Assembly: GCA_050732395.1 (NCBI GenBank) | Contig: JBOHQX010000399.1 | Location: forward strand, 1 to 64,000 | DNA length: 64,000 nt | Direction of reading: 5' to 3' | From: JBIOXB01 sp050732395 | GTDB lineage: Bacteria; Zhuqueibacterota; Zhuqueibacteria; Zhuqueibacterales; Zhuqueibacteraceae | Translations under genes and position numbers: made by a program | Shown here: in pieces, positions 48,085-57,794 of the stretch | How the letters are laid out: each line of letters starts with the position of its first letter | Numbering within the stretch: position 1 is the stretch's first letter | Notes under the pieces: model-generated | What the model saw: the letters and a program-made list of their open reading frames with translations, nothing else | Database searches by the model: none | What the model was told of the DNA's origin: nothing

Positions 48085-51000
48085 ATGCGAAGAGTCGCAC
48101 CGGCAGGAAGTATGCTACTGATTGCAACGCTCGTAATGTGCGATTTCAATCCTGTGCCCTCGTCTGTGCGCGCGGGTGATCAGAAGAATGCACGGGTTTC
48201 CAAGGGCGTTCAAGATGAAAGGGTGGGGCCGTTTATTCGCCCGCCCTGGGTGATGCAACAAGCGGAACAGCAGCAGTTATCCTTATATAGTAAGACCCAC
48301 GCGACCTCTGCAGTGATGATTTTGTGGGAGGACGATTTCGAGGGCGGCAAAGAGCCGTGGACGCCGGTCGCGAGCTGGACGAATACGCCAGTGAATCCTG
48401 CCAATCCAGACGCCGGCTTTGTCTTCAGCGATCACAGCGGCTGGACGCGCGTCGACACCGTCACCCAGGAACCGCCGAGCCCCGCTCATGCCTGGCGCAA
48501 TGACGACGACGAAAACACCGCCATTGACTTGCTGATTTCGCCCGTCATCCATCTGCCGCAAACCGTTGCCGGGGAGCCGCTGCGCGGAGCGCTGGTGAGA
48601 TTTTTTCTTGATCTGCACACGCCGGACGCCGAATCCGAAGGCAATCTGCAAGATTTTTTCTACGTGCGCGCAGGCCGCGCCGACGCTTTGTGGAAACTCG
48701 ATACGTCGGCGCCCTTCTCAGGACACAGCCATTGGTCCTTGCGCCAACATCCCGCCGATGCCAGCGGCGCTTTCAATGTGCAGTCCCTCACCAGCCCTGA
48801 AATCGACCTTGGCGGCGCCGTTAGTCCGGTGTTGACTTATGTGCAACAATACGCCACCGAGCCCAATTTTGATTACTGTGCCGTCGAGATTTCCACCGAT
48901 CGCTTCAAGACCTACAAAACGCTCACGCGCCATTCCGGCATTCGCGCGACGTATGATCAGACGGCGCTGAATCTCAAAAATCATGCCGGCAAAAAAATCC
49001 GCCTGCGCTTTCGTTTTGTTTCGGATTTTGGTTTTTCGCAGCCGAACGCACGCTGGTTTCTCGACGATATTGTGGTGAAGGACAGCACCAGAATTATATT
49101 TTCCGACCAAGGCGGCGACAACGGTCGCACCAGGATGGTGAAATGGGGCTTCGTCGGCGGTGACAGATTCATCGGCTTGGATTATGACCAAGATTCCGCC
49201 AACCCCGCGGCCTGGTGGATCAAGAAAGACAGCACAAATATGGATCGCGGTTCGCTAAATGTCTTCGACAGCGCGGCCGGAGTTGCACCTGGTGATTCCA
49301 TCCGGCTGGCGTTTCATTGGGTAACGAATGGCCGGGTCGCAAATGGCAACGGCCGTGGAATTTTCATCGATGACGTTGCCATTGAGGCGGTCACCGGCAT
49401 CGCCGATGACGTGGCCATGCTCGATCTTGACGTTGCCTTTCCGAACGTCGAATCCTTTGCTGCTCAGCCGGCGGTCGTGCGCGTGCGCAATCGCGGCTTC
49501 AACAATCAAAACGCGGTGCCGGTGCGCTATCGCCTCAACGGCGGCCCGGTACTGTCACCTCTTCCCGGGTTGAATTTCGATCTTGCCGGCCAATCAGAGA
49601 AGGAGGGCCCTCTCAATTGGAAATCACCTGTGAACGGCATTTACACGCTGGCTGCTTTCGCCGATTTGGTGAATGACAGCGAGCGTGCCAACGACAGTTT
49701 GAGCGTTGCGCCGATCGCCGTCTATCCCCGCGGCATCGCTGAGCTGGGTTATGACGACCGTTTCAATCAGGATGCTTTCATCACCGCGAGCAAAAGCTTG
49801 GTGAGCTTCACGGTGAAACAGGACCTGCCTGGTCTGACGGAGAATTATACACTGCATCAAGTGAAACTGGACTTGTTCAACGGCAGCAACGTAAATGATC
49901 AAGTGCGTGTCGTGGTGGCTACTGCGAGCAATGACACTACTTTGCAAACGATTTTGTTTGAAAAACTCGAGCCGGTGCCGGCGCGCGATTTTTCTGCACA
50001 TATTCTTTATGTGAACGCCAAAGATTTGAACGCCGAACGATTCGTGGTTTTAGTTGACTTCAGCGTAGGCAACGGAAATGCGCGGTTGAGGATGGGTGGC
50101 CAGACGCCCTTCACCGGCCGTAATTACTTCTTCGATGGCAGGCGCTGGTCGCCCTCGAATTTTGGGCGACAAATCCGGAGCCGCATTTCCTGGCTGGCTG
50201 CTCCCAAAATCGTTGCGGTGCGCGACGTGCCCGGGGATCAAGGCCGGCAGGCGCAGGTGAATTGGTTCCCATCCCCAAGCGAGACGTTCAGCCGCGGTAT
50301 TTCAAGCTATATTTTGTGGCGTGCAGTGAAACAATCCGGCGTCGCCGATACAAATTTTCGCGTGGTCGAGGTACTCAGCATGCCTGCTTTGCATGAATAT
50401 GGCATTCAAAGCGGCAGGCCCGGCGACCGCTTGGTCGTGGCCGGCAACCGTGCCTGGGATTTCCTCGCAAATGTGCCGGTCTCTCCCGGTTTCGATGCTT
50501 ACGCCTACCTCGCGCCCACGCTGATCGATTCGAACACGACTGGCAGGAATTACACCACGTACATGATATCGGCTTACAATAAGAATGGCGTGTTTGTGGT
50601 GGCCAAAACGGACAGTGGCTATTCCGTCGACAACATCCCACCAACTGCCTCGCCCAGTTTCACTGCTACGCGTATTGCCGTGAATCAACGGCCGGCCGTG
50701 CAGTTAAAATGGCAAGCCGTCGCCGACAATGATCTGGCGCATTATGCGATCTACAAAAGCGGCGGTACGGCGCCGTTGGCAACGACAACCGGCCTGAGTT
50801 TCACCGATCTCGCGGTCGTGGTGGGCACAACCGTGAGTTACGGATTGGCGGCCGTAGACGTGAACGGGAATCAAAGTGTGCGCAAGAATGCTTCGTTATT
50901 GATCACTCGCGTCGAGGAACGGCCGCAAGCCGAGCTTCCGAGCGCTTACGAGTTGGGCAGCAACTATCCGAATCCCTTCAATCCCCAAACGACGATTGAT

Positions 51001-51204
51001 TTCGCCTTGCCGGAGCGTGGCCACGTCAAATTGGTGGTCTTCAATTTTCTGGGGCAGGAGGTGGAGACCCTTGTGGATGCCGAAATGTCTGCCGGCATTC
51101 ATAAAGCCATGTGGGATGCTAAGCAACAACCTTCGGGGATCTATTTTTATCGTCTCACGGTGAATGATTTCACTCAGATTAAGAAGATGGTGTTGATGCA
51201 ATGA
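48085..51204 (+). CDS. Large secreted protein with T9SS type-A sorting domain
   Basis: 1039 residues with AGGAGG-like ATGGAGGAAT before the ATG. A signal peptide is likely (LLIATLVMCDFNPVPSSVRA). The body contains beta-sandwich units of the MAM or choice-of-anchor type: ILWEDDFEGGKEPWTPVASW, LRFRFVSDFGFSQPNARWFL with DDIVVKD, and RGIFIDDVAIEAVTGI. An Ig-like section follows (PAVVRVRNRGFNNQNAVPVR), then a fibronectin-like unit (NWFPSPSETFSRGISSYILW). The end is the type-A sorting domain: ELGSNYPNPFNPQTTIDFALPERGHVKLVV, FLGQEVETLVDAEMSAGIH and PSGIYFYRLT, finishing KKMVLMQ. The cargo should cross the outer membrane by T9SS. No catalytic motif is seen. Confidence 0.88.
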   Translation: MRRVAPAGSMLLIATLVMCDFNPVPSSVRAGDQKNARVSKGVQDERVGPFIRPPWVMQQAEQQQLSLYSKTHATSAVMILWEDDFEGGKEPWTPVASWTNTPVNPANPDAGFVFSDHSGWTRVDTVTQEPPSPAHAWRNDDDENTAIDLLISPVIHLPQTVAGEPLRGALVRFFLDLHTPDAESEGNLQDFFYVRAGRADALWKLDTSAPFSGHSHWSLRQHPADASGAFNVQSLTSPEIDLGGAVSPVLTYVQQYATEPNFDYCAVEISTDRFKTYKTLTRHSGIRATYDQTALNLKNHAGKKIRLRFRFVSDFGFSQPNARWFLDDIVVKDSTRIIFSDQGGDNGRTRMVKWGFVGGDRFIGLDYDQDSANPAAWWIKKDSTNMDRGSLNVFDSAAGVAPGDSIRLAFHWVTNGRVANGNGRGIFIDDVAIEAVTGIADDVAMLDLDVAFPNVESFAAQPAVVRVRNRGFNNQNAVPVRYRLNGGPVLSPLPGLNFDLAGQSEKEGPLNWKSPVNGIYTLAAFADLVNDSERANDSLSVAPIAVYPRGIAELGYDDRFNQDAFITASKSLVSFTVKQDLPGLTENYTLHQVKLDLFNGSNVNDQVRVVVATASNDTTLQTILFEKLEPVPARDFSAHILYVNAKDLNAERFVVLVDFSVGNGNARLRMGGQTPFTGRNYFFDGRRWSPSNFGRQIRSRISWLAAPKIVAVRDVPGDQGRQAQVNWFPSPSETFSRGISSYILWRAVKQSGVADTNFRVVEVLSMPALHEYGIQSGRPGDRLVVAGNRAWDFLANVPVSPGFDAYAYLAPTLIDSNTTGRNYTTYMISAYNKNGVFVVAKTDSGYSVDNIPPTASPSFTATRIAVNQRPAVQLKWQAVADNDLAHYAIYKSGGTAPLATTTGLSFTDLAVVVGTTVSYGLAAVDVNGNQSVRKNASLLITRVEERPQAELPSAYELGSNYPNPFNPQTTIDFALPERGHVKLVVFNFLGQEVETLVDAEMSAGIHKAMWDAKQQPSGIYFYRLTVNDFTQIKKMVLMQ

Positions 51205-52180
51205 TTGCATCAACCGGAGCCTTATAGCCCCTTCTGCAATACGCGGCACCGTTGCCGTTCCCAACGTTTTCTCAGCCTCTACGGACGCGATTGACAAAGG
51301 TAGTGGGTGACCAGTGGAGTTTGTTTCGACAAGCCGTCCACAGACATTAGAGTTGAGCGGAAGAAGATGTCATTGATTCCTTAGCAGTACATGATACAGT
51401 TTTCAATTTCGTGTCACAGAATCGCCGGGCTTCTTCGGAAACTGCGATTCTTGTTTATACATAGCCTCGTATAAAAATCGCATCTTACTGATTTCAAAGA
51501 GAAAAGACCCTCGGTCCAGCCGATAGATTGAAAGCCGTCAGCAGAAAACCTGAGCCACAAATTATGAAAACGTATGAGGCAAAGGCGAATACAATCTCGC
51601 CTCGCCAATAATTCCGCCCAGAAATTCTTCTTGCATTTCAATGAAAAGGATGTAAATTTCCTACTCCGTTGGGTATTGGACTTCTTCTCAGCCTTTTCTC
51701 CCCACCCAACAGATGCCCACATTGCCTATCGCAAAGACGCCGTGAGGAGTTTCTCAGAGGCGCAAGTCCTTTCGAGGTAACAAATCCGGCGCCGCCGTCC
51801 CAATGGTGACATCTTTCTCGTGGCTGAGGGGAGCGACCGCTGGTACTGTTTTTGCACAATTATTCGGCTCAATTCAAGTTTAGGCTTTTTTCGAGGTGAA
51901 AACCTCGCAGGGAGTAATTTTTACATTTTTTCCGGGAGTGCTTATGTAAAATCACCTAAGTCCATAATTTTCTGCTTTTCTCCTGCAAATCATCCTGCAC
52001 TTGCATCCCCCTGACTAGAATTGTTGGCGGAGAAAGCGAGTTTCTTTGCCACGCATTTGGCTGTGCGTGTACGCGAGGAGTTGTGCGCGTTCACGGGGAG
52101 AATCCGTTCTCATTCCGAATTCGCAGCTTGCACGGAAGCCTTTAAGGATAAGCGTCGATGTGCAAGCATAGGGTATCTCT
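51205..52180. other. Long intergenic region with a GAAA-capped hairpin and leader
   Basis: About 975 bases, by eye A/T-rich. Short open frames occur (51414-51722 minus, 51574-51780 plus) with no recognisable family, codon usage or ribosome site, so I do not call a gene. Near the right end a perfect 6-base-pair stem CGAGGT/ACCTCG is closed by a GAAA tetraloop (51892-51907), and TTTTACAT (51919-51926) faces ATGTAAAA (51944-51951). The latter also reads as a promoter-like TTTACA, 17 bases, TATGTA (51920-51948). These precede the giant cargo gene at 52181 by roughly 230 bases. Confidence 0.45.
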
Positions 52181-55100
52181 ATGGATCAAACTCCTACAAT
52201 TCTCGTGACGTCCAGTTTTTTTGCTCAGGGAAGATGCAAAAAAACAGCCAGAAACCGCCTGCTTCACCAACCACGTTATCCTGGCAAAATCGTATTGTAC
52301 GCTCTGCTCATGTTCGGGGCCGCCCTTGCACCGCGAGCAGAAGCACAATCTTCCTGGCCGCGGTTCCGCTTTGATGCGGGTCTAAACGGCCGTGCCTCGG
52401 TCAATGGCCCAATCCTGCCTGAATTGCAGTGGACTGTTCAAATCGGCGCGGAAAAAATCGAATCGCCCGTCGTTGCGGCTGACGGCAGCATTGTCTTCAT
52501 CAGCCGGGGCGATGAGTTTGTTTATGCGTTGAATCCGGACGGCTCACTCAAATGGAAATTTGCACTGGCCCGGAGAGGAGGCGGCGGCAACGAGACGTTT
52601 TCCGCACCGCCCGCGATCGGCAAAGACGGCAACATCTATGTCGGCACCCAACAGGGCAGCTTTTTTTCAATAGACCTCAACGGCGGATTGCGCTGGCGTG
52701 CGGCCGTTGGCGGCTTTGTGAGTTGCGCGGCGAACGTAGACGGCGACGGCAATCTTTACGTTCCGGTCGATGATGGCAGGCTCTATGTCTTCAAGCCCAA
52801 TGGCGATTTGTTGTGTACGGCCAATTTTGACGGGGTGAAGCCGGGCAATACCCCGGCACTGGGCGCGAATGGCCGGGTATATGCGCCAGCCGGAAACAAC
52901 GTCTACATTTTCGACTCAGCCTGCAACACCATCGCGAAGTGGAGTCATCCCGCTTTGGGGGAAGTGGCATGGGTGGTGTTGAATTCGAATGGCAGCACGC
53001 TCTACGCCGGCTCGCGCACGAATGCTGCCGTCGTCGCTTTCAATGCCAGCTCCGGCCAGGCGGCTTGGGTTCATACTTATGATCAGTCTTTCGGCCCTCC
53101 CAGCCCGGCGGCCATTGGTCCGGACGGGTCGATTTATTTCGCCAGCTTTGATCGCGGCATGTTGCAGGCGCTGACCCCCAGCGGCAGGCCCAGAACGGGC
53201 TGGCCCTTCGACCTGGGCAGCTCCCACTATAAAACCATGCCGGTGGTGGATCGGCAGGGCAATCTGTTTATCGTCAATGAGCGGCCGGATTTTGGTTTAG
53301 TTGCGCTTACGGCGAATGGCGAGATGCTGTGGCGCATGCCCGAGGTGCAATGCAAATATTCCATCGCCTTCGGGCCGAACGGCACGCTGTATATTCCCAG
53401 CTTGAAAAAAATCTACGCCGTTCGCCAGCATCCTCCCAAAATCGTTGCCCGGCCCAACCCCGTTGACTTCGGCCAGGTTTGTCTAAACAGCACTGCCGTT
53501 CTCACCGATACGATTTTCAATGAAGGCTCGTCGGATCTGATTCTTTCTGCTTTCGAGCTGAACAGCGCGGTGTTCGCATTCGAGGCCAGCCCCAGGCGCT
53601 TGCGGCCCGGCGAAAGCCTGGTCATCTCCCTCCGCTTCACGCCGAATGCAGCCGGGGTTTTTCAAGACACGCTTTTCGTTTCCAGCAATGACCCCGATCG
53701 AAATCCGTATTCCATTGTTTTGCGCGGCGAAGGGCTTGCCCCTCAAATTACCGGCCCGGCGAATGTGATCTTTCCCGTGACGGAAGTGGGCTTGACCAGC
53801 GTAGACACCGTGATTATTCGTGCAGCAGGATCCTGCTCGCTGCGCGTTGATTCGGTGCGGGTGGCGGGCGCAAACGCTGCCGATTTTTCATTCGTTCTCA
53901 TCGATCCTCTCGGTGAGCTTGCTCCAAATGGCAGCCTGCGCGTGCGCGTGACCTTCGCGCCGCGAGCGGAAGGCGAGCGCAACGCGGCGCTACACGTTTT
54001 CAGCAACGATCCCGACACGCAACCGCTGGTCGTGCCTTTGCGAGGCATTGGCGCCACGGCGCAGCCGCGCTGGACGGTTTCGCCCTCCACGCTCACCTTT
54101 GTCGCCTGCTTGGATACCATTGATCGCGGCTATGTTCAAATCAATAATGTCGGCTTCGTCAATGTCATTATCAGCAGTGCGAGCATCTCCAATTCCGCCT
54201 TTGCGATTGACACGACGGGCTTGATCTTTCCGTTCACGTTGCCGCCGGGCCAATCATTGTTTGTGCCGCTGCGCTTTACGCCGGTGGATACCAACACCAC
54301 GGCCGGCGTCTTGAACTTCCAGAGCAACGCCGGTCTCGCGACCGTCTCGCTGAACGGGAAAGGCGAAGGGCCACGAATTTTACTGGCCGCCCGTCCGCCC
54401 CGGCTCGAGATTTGCCGCGGGCAGTCGACGCGAACGCAGATCGTGGTAGTCAATCCGAGCGCCTCGTGCGAGCTGCGCGTGGATTCTTTCAAGGTGGCAA
54501 TTGCGTTCTTTGGACCAGGTTTGGCGGCCTCATCATCATTCTTGTCGCATCAGGCTTCCGCGCCGATCATCATCGCGCCGGGCGACAGTACGGTGATTCC
54601 ATTCGAGGTCACGCAGCCACCGCGCGATTTCGAGCTGCGCGTTACATTCTGGTCCAACGCCAGCGGTAGCCCGCATGTGATCGCCGTGCCGGGCAGGGTT
54701 CTTGTGCCCGCAATCGCCGCGGTGGACACGGTAGAATTCGGCCTGGTGCCGGTGCAGCAATTCGTGCAAATGGATCCGCTGCTGGTTTGGAATACTGGCA
54801 GGTGTGATTTGCGCATCACTTCCGCGCGTATCACGGGCAGAGACTCCTCCTCTTTTTCCGTCGATCTCTCACGGCTTCCTTCTTTGCTTTCTGCTGGCGA
54901 CAGTCTTTTTCTACCTCTCACCTTCAGTCCCCGGCGCGCCGGGGACCACCTGGCGACGTTGCTGCTTGCAAACGACGATCCGGATTTGAATCCGGTGCGC
55001 ATCGTGCTGCACGGCACAGCCAGAGATGTTTCTGTTTTTCCGCAACCCAGCCAGATTGTTTTTGGGGGCGTGTGTTTGGGAAGTGATAGCACCTTAGTAG

Positions 55101-57625
55101 TGGAAATCGTCAACAATGGTTCGGATACAGTGGTAGCGGCCTCCATCAGCTTTGTCTTGGGCCGTCCCGAATTCAGTGTTGAACCGAGGACTGATTTCCT
55201 GGTGCCTGCAGGCGCACGCAGGGCATTGACGATCGGTTTTACGCCCCAAACACTGGAACGGGTGGCGGACACGCTGCGCATCGTCTGGGTGAATCCCAGC
55301 GTGCCAACGGTGCTTATTCCGGTTTCAGGCGAAGCGGTCTCCGGTCAAATCGCTGGTCCGGAAGAACACGTTTTCCCGCCGACGATCGTGAATCAAACCG
55401 AGATCGACACGATTTATGTACGCAATATCGGTGCCTGCGATCTGGTGGTGGACTCCACGGTCATCGTCAAAGATCTTGCGGCAACGGCAAGCCAAGCGAG
55501 AACGGCAGCGCAAGATCCCCCGTTTACAGTTATCGGCGATTTCACCGCTCGGAGCATTCTTCCGGGCGACAGTCTGGGCATCCCCGTAGCGTTCACCCCG
55601 CACGCCGCGGGCTTGTTCGTGGCCAGCTTATTGGTCTACAACAGTGATCCCGATCGCGAACAGGACAATCCTCTGAGCGTGCGTCTGATCGGCAATGGCC
55701 AGCCGGTTCCCCCGAAAGCGCCTGATATTGCCGTCGCGCAGGACACCTTGGGCTTCGGCACTGCCTGTGAAGTGGTGGTGCGAAATTTTGAAATCTCCAA
55801 CACCGGCGACACGACGCTCACTATTGTAGCCCTCACTTTTTCCAATCCGGCGTACTCGACTACGCAGAGTGTGCCGTTCGTCTTGCTGCCGGGGGAGAAA
55901 AAAGCACTGCTGATTACTTTCAATCCGGCGGCAGCGCGGTCCGCGCAAGATACGTTGACCATCGCCAGCAATGATCCTGATGAAGACCCATACCGGGTCG
56001 TGTTGCTCGGCAGTAAAAGCCAGCCGAGCATTGCGGGTGCAAGCTTGCAGCTCTTCCCGCCAACTTCGATCGGCAATTTCAGCCAAAGAGTTTATGTTTT
56101 CTACAACACCGGCGTTTGTTCCCTGCGCGTGAATGCGTTGGTGATTTCAGGGCAACATCCCGATGATTTTATCATCATCGCGGCGCCGGCCACGCCTTTC
56201 GATGTTGAGGCCGGCGACAGCGCGAGGGTGACGATCAATTTCGCGCCCAAGGATTCATTGGCGCGCAGCGCCACTTTGAGTATCTCCAACAACGATGGTG
56301 ATGAAAATCCCAAAATCGTCCAATTGCAGGGCAATGGCTCGGCGCCCGCAATCAGCGTCTGGCCGAACCCCTTCGATTTCGGCAAAGTGCGCGTCGGGCA
56401 GGATAGCTGTGCATTTGTCTTCATCGAAAACAACTCCCTTGACAGTCTGGCCACCACTTCGGCCGTGTTACGCACGGGCGTTCCGTTTCACGTCGAAGGG
56501 CAAGGGTTGGATCTGTTGATTTCACCCGGTGGCAAAGCTGCGATCGCGGTCTGTTTTACGCCGCTCGCGCCGGGGGTGTTCAGCGACATTTTAGACGTAC
56601 CAATTGCAAAAGTCTTCAACGGTATAGCTGGCAAGGACTCGCTTTTCAGCATCGCATTGAAAGGCGAAGGCACGACGGCGGCCATTTACGCGCAGTCGCC
56701 GATCAGCGTTGGCGCGGAGCGCCTGGGCAGGTTCATTAACGTGACGGCCTATGGTGGGATCAAAAATACCGGTACTGCACCTTTGACGATCTTGACCCTC
56801 CAGCAGCCTGGCAGCGATTTCACAGTTACATTGCTCCCGTTCTTGCCGCTGCGCTTGCAGCCGGGTGAATCCAAGGACGTGCACGTCACCTTCCGGCCGA
56901 GCCGTGACGGGGATCTGCGTGGCTCTTTCGTGATCATCAGCGACGCTTTTGAGGATACGCTGCGCCGGGTCGAATTGGTGGGCAGAGGATTTGTTGATCT
57001 GGAGGCAGCGCTGACCGTATATCCTGAGGTGTTGGATTTTGGAGCCTTGTTCATTCAAAGAGAAAGCAAGGACAGCTCCTTCTACGTCATTAATAACGGC
57101 CCACTGGAGTTACATGACGTGAGAGTGAGATTGGGCGATAGCCGCGAGTATGAAATTCTCTCGCCAAGCTTTCCTTATGCTTCGCTGCCGAGCAAGGATT
57201 CGATCCTGGTCATGGTTAAATTCAGGCCCGTCGTTTCCGGCATAAAAAATATTCAGGCACTGGCCGACAGCAGGGAGACGCTGCTCGCACCGCGCATTGT
57301 CGATCTCACCGGCGAAGGCAGAAGCCGTCCCAATCAGGGCGTTCGCGTCAGGCCGGAAGTGTTCACACCGAACCACGACGGATACAATGATGTGGCCAGA
57401 TTCGAATTTCCGGACCTCACGGGAGAAGTGTTCGAGCCCGTCATCAAGATCTTCAATATGCGTGGCCAATTGATCGGCATCTTGAATCTGCTGGAGGAAC
57501 AGGGCGTTATCGCTTGGGACGGCCGCGACGATCGAGGCAATCTGGTTGCCCCGCATACGTATTTGTGGTATTTGCAGGACGGGGACAAGGTATTCGGGAG
57601 CGGCCACGTGGGCGTGGTGAGGTAA
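52181..57625 (+). CDS. Giant secreted protein: beta-propeller, twelve Hydin-like repeats and T9SS type-B-like sorting domain
   Basis: 1814 residues. An N-terminal signal (IVLYALLMFGAALAPRAEAQ) follows an n-region of about 36 residues. Residues 60-400 are a PQQ-like beta-propeller with blades such as ADGSIVFISRGDEFVYALNP, DGNIYVGTQQGSFFSIDLNG and DGSIYFASFDRGMLQAL. Residues about 420-1720 hold twelve ASH/Hydin-like (choice-of-anchor D) repeats of about 100 residues, each with an xxxFG/GPxxxxF opening, PGxS and FxPxxxG and closing NDPDxxPxxxxLxGxG. The end (EVFTPNHDGYNDVARFEFPD, IKIFNMRGQLIGILN, then AWDGRDDRGNLVAPHTYLWY) matches the gliding-motility-associated or type-B sorting domain. PorP-like barrel gene follows. 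An architecture of surface adhesin or scaffold is suggested; no enzymatic site is visible. Confidence 0.85.
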   Translation: MDQTPTILVTSSFFAQGRCKKTARNRLLHQPRYPGKIVLYALLMFGAALAPRAEAQSSWPRFRFDAGLNGRASVNGPILPELQWTVQIGAEKIESPVVAADGSIVFISRGDEFVYALNPDGSLKWKFALARRGGGGNETFSAPPAIGKDGNIYVGTQQGSFFSIDLNGGLRWRAAVGGFVSCAANVDGDGNLYVPVDDGRLYVFKPNGDLLCTANFDGVKPGNTPALGANGRVYAPAGNNVYIFDSACNTIAKWSHPALGEVAWVVLNSNGSTLYAGSRTNAAVVAFNASSGQAAWVHTYDQSFGPPSPAAIGPDGSIYFASFDRGMLQALTPSGRPRTGWPFDLGSSHYKTMPVVDRQGNLFIVNERPDFGLVALTANGEMLWRMPEVQCKYSIAFGPNGTLYIPSLKKIYAVRQHPPKIVARPNPVDFGQVCLNSTAVLTDTIFNEGSSDLILSAFELNSAVFAFEASPRRLRPGESLVISLRFTPNAAGVFQDTLFVSSNDPDRNPYSIVLRGEGLAPQITGPANVIFPVTEVGLTSVDTVIIRAAGSCSLRVDSVRVAGANAADFSFVLIDPLGELAPNGSLRVRVTFAPRAEGERNAALHVFSNDPDTQPLVVPLRGIGATAQPRWTVSPSTLTFVACLDTIDRGYVQINNVGFVNVIISSASISNSAFAIDTTGLIFPFTLPPGQSLFVPLRFTPVDTNTTAGVLNFQSNAGLATVSLNGKGEGPRILLAARPPRLEICRGQSTRTQIVVVNPSASCELRVDSFKVAIAFFGPGLAASSSFLSHQASAPIIIAPGDSTVIPFEVTQPPRDFELRVTFWSNASGSPHVIAVPGRVLVPAIAAVDTVEFGLVPVQQFVQMDPLLVWNTGRCDLRITSARITGRDSSSFSVDLSRLPSLLSAGDSLFLPLTFSPRRAGDHLATLLLANDDPDLNPVRIVLHGTARDVSVFPQPSQIVFGGVCLGSDSTLVVEIVNNGSDTVVAASISFVLGRPEFSVEPRTDFLVPAGARRALTIGFTPQTLERVADTLRIVWVNPSVPTVLIPVSGEAVSGQIAGPEEHVFPPTIVNQTEIDTIYVRNIGACDLVVDSTVIVKDLAATASQARTAAQDPPFTVIGDFTARSILPGDSLGIPVAFTPHAAGLFVASLLVYNSDPDREQDNPLSVRLIGNGQPVPPKAPDIAVAQDTLGFGTACEVVVRNFEISNTGDTTLTIVALTFSNPAYSTTQSVPFVLLPGEKKALLITFNPAAARSAQDTLTIASNDPDEDPYRVVLLGSKSQPSIAGASLQLFPPTSIGNFSQRVYVFYNTGVCSLRVNALVISGQHPDDFIIIAAPATPFDVEAGDSARVTINFAPKDSLARSATLSISNNDGDENPKIVQLQGNGSAPAISVWPNPFDFGKVRVGQDSCAFVFIENNSLDSLATTSAVLRTGVPFHVEGQGLDLLISPGGKAAIAVCFTPLAPGVFSDILDVPIAKVFNGIAGKDSLFSIALKGEGTTAAIYAQSPISVGAERLGRFINVTAYGGIKNTGTAPLTILTLQQPGSDFTVTLLPFLPLRLQPGESKDVHVTFRPSRDGDLRGSFVIISDAFEDTLRRVELVGRGFVDLEAALTVYPEVLDFGALFIQRESKDSSFYVINNGPLELHDVRVRLGDSREYEILSPSFPYASLPSKDSILVMVKFRPVVSGIKNIQALADSRETLLAPRIVDLTGEGRSRPNQGVRVRPEVFTPNHDGYNDVARFEFPDLTGEVFEPVIKIFNMRGQLIGILNLLEEQGVIAWDGRDDRGNLVAPHTYLWYLQDGDKVFGSGHVGVVR

Positions 57626-57794
57626 CAGGAAACGGCCTCCCCTGTTCCGGCCCTACAGGATTCATCCTGGTCAAATGCACCAGCATGCCAGGGGCGGAAG
57701 AGCAGTTCCCTGCGGGACAAAACCGGGATTGATATCGAAAAACGAGGGGTTCAAAATAACTCTCGAGAGGAAGATTCGCAAGTAGGAAGAGCAT

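Noticed and set aside
51414..51780. Small ORFs in the long gap before the giant cargo gene
   Set aside because: They have no ribosome site, no similarity I can recognise and overlap each other on opposite strands.
57626..57794. Possible terminator or repeat between the giant cargo gene and the barrel
   Set aside because: Some complementary words exist but no continuous stem with a T tract; coding or mobile origin could not be shown.
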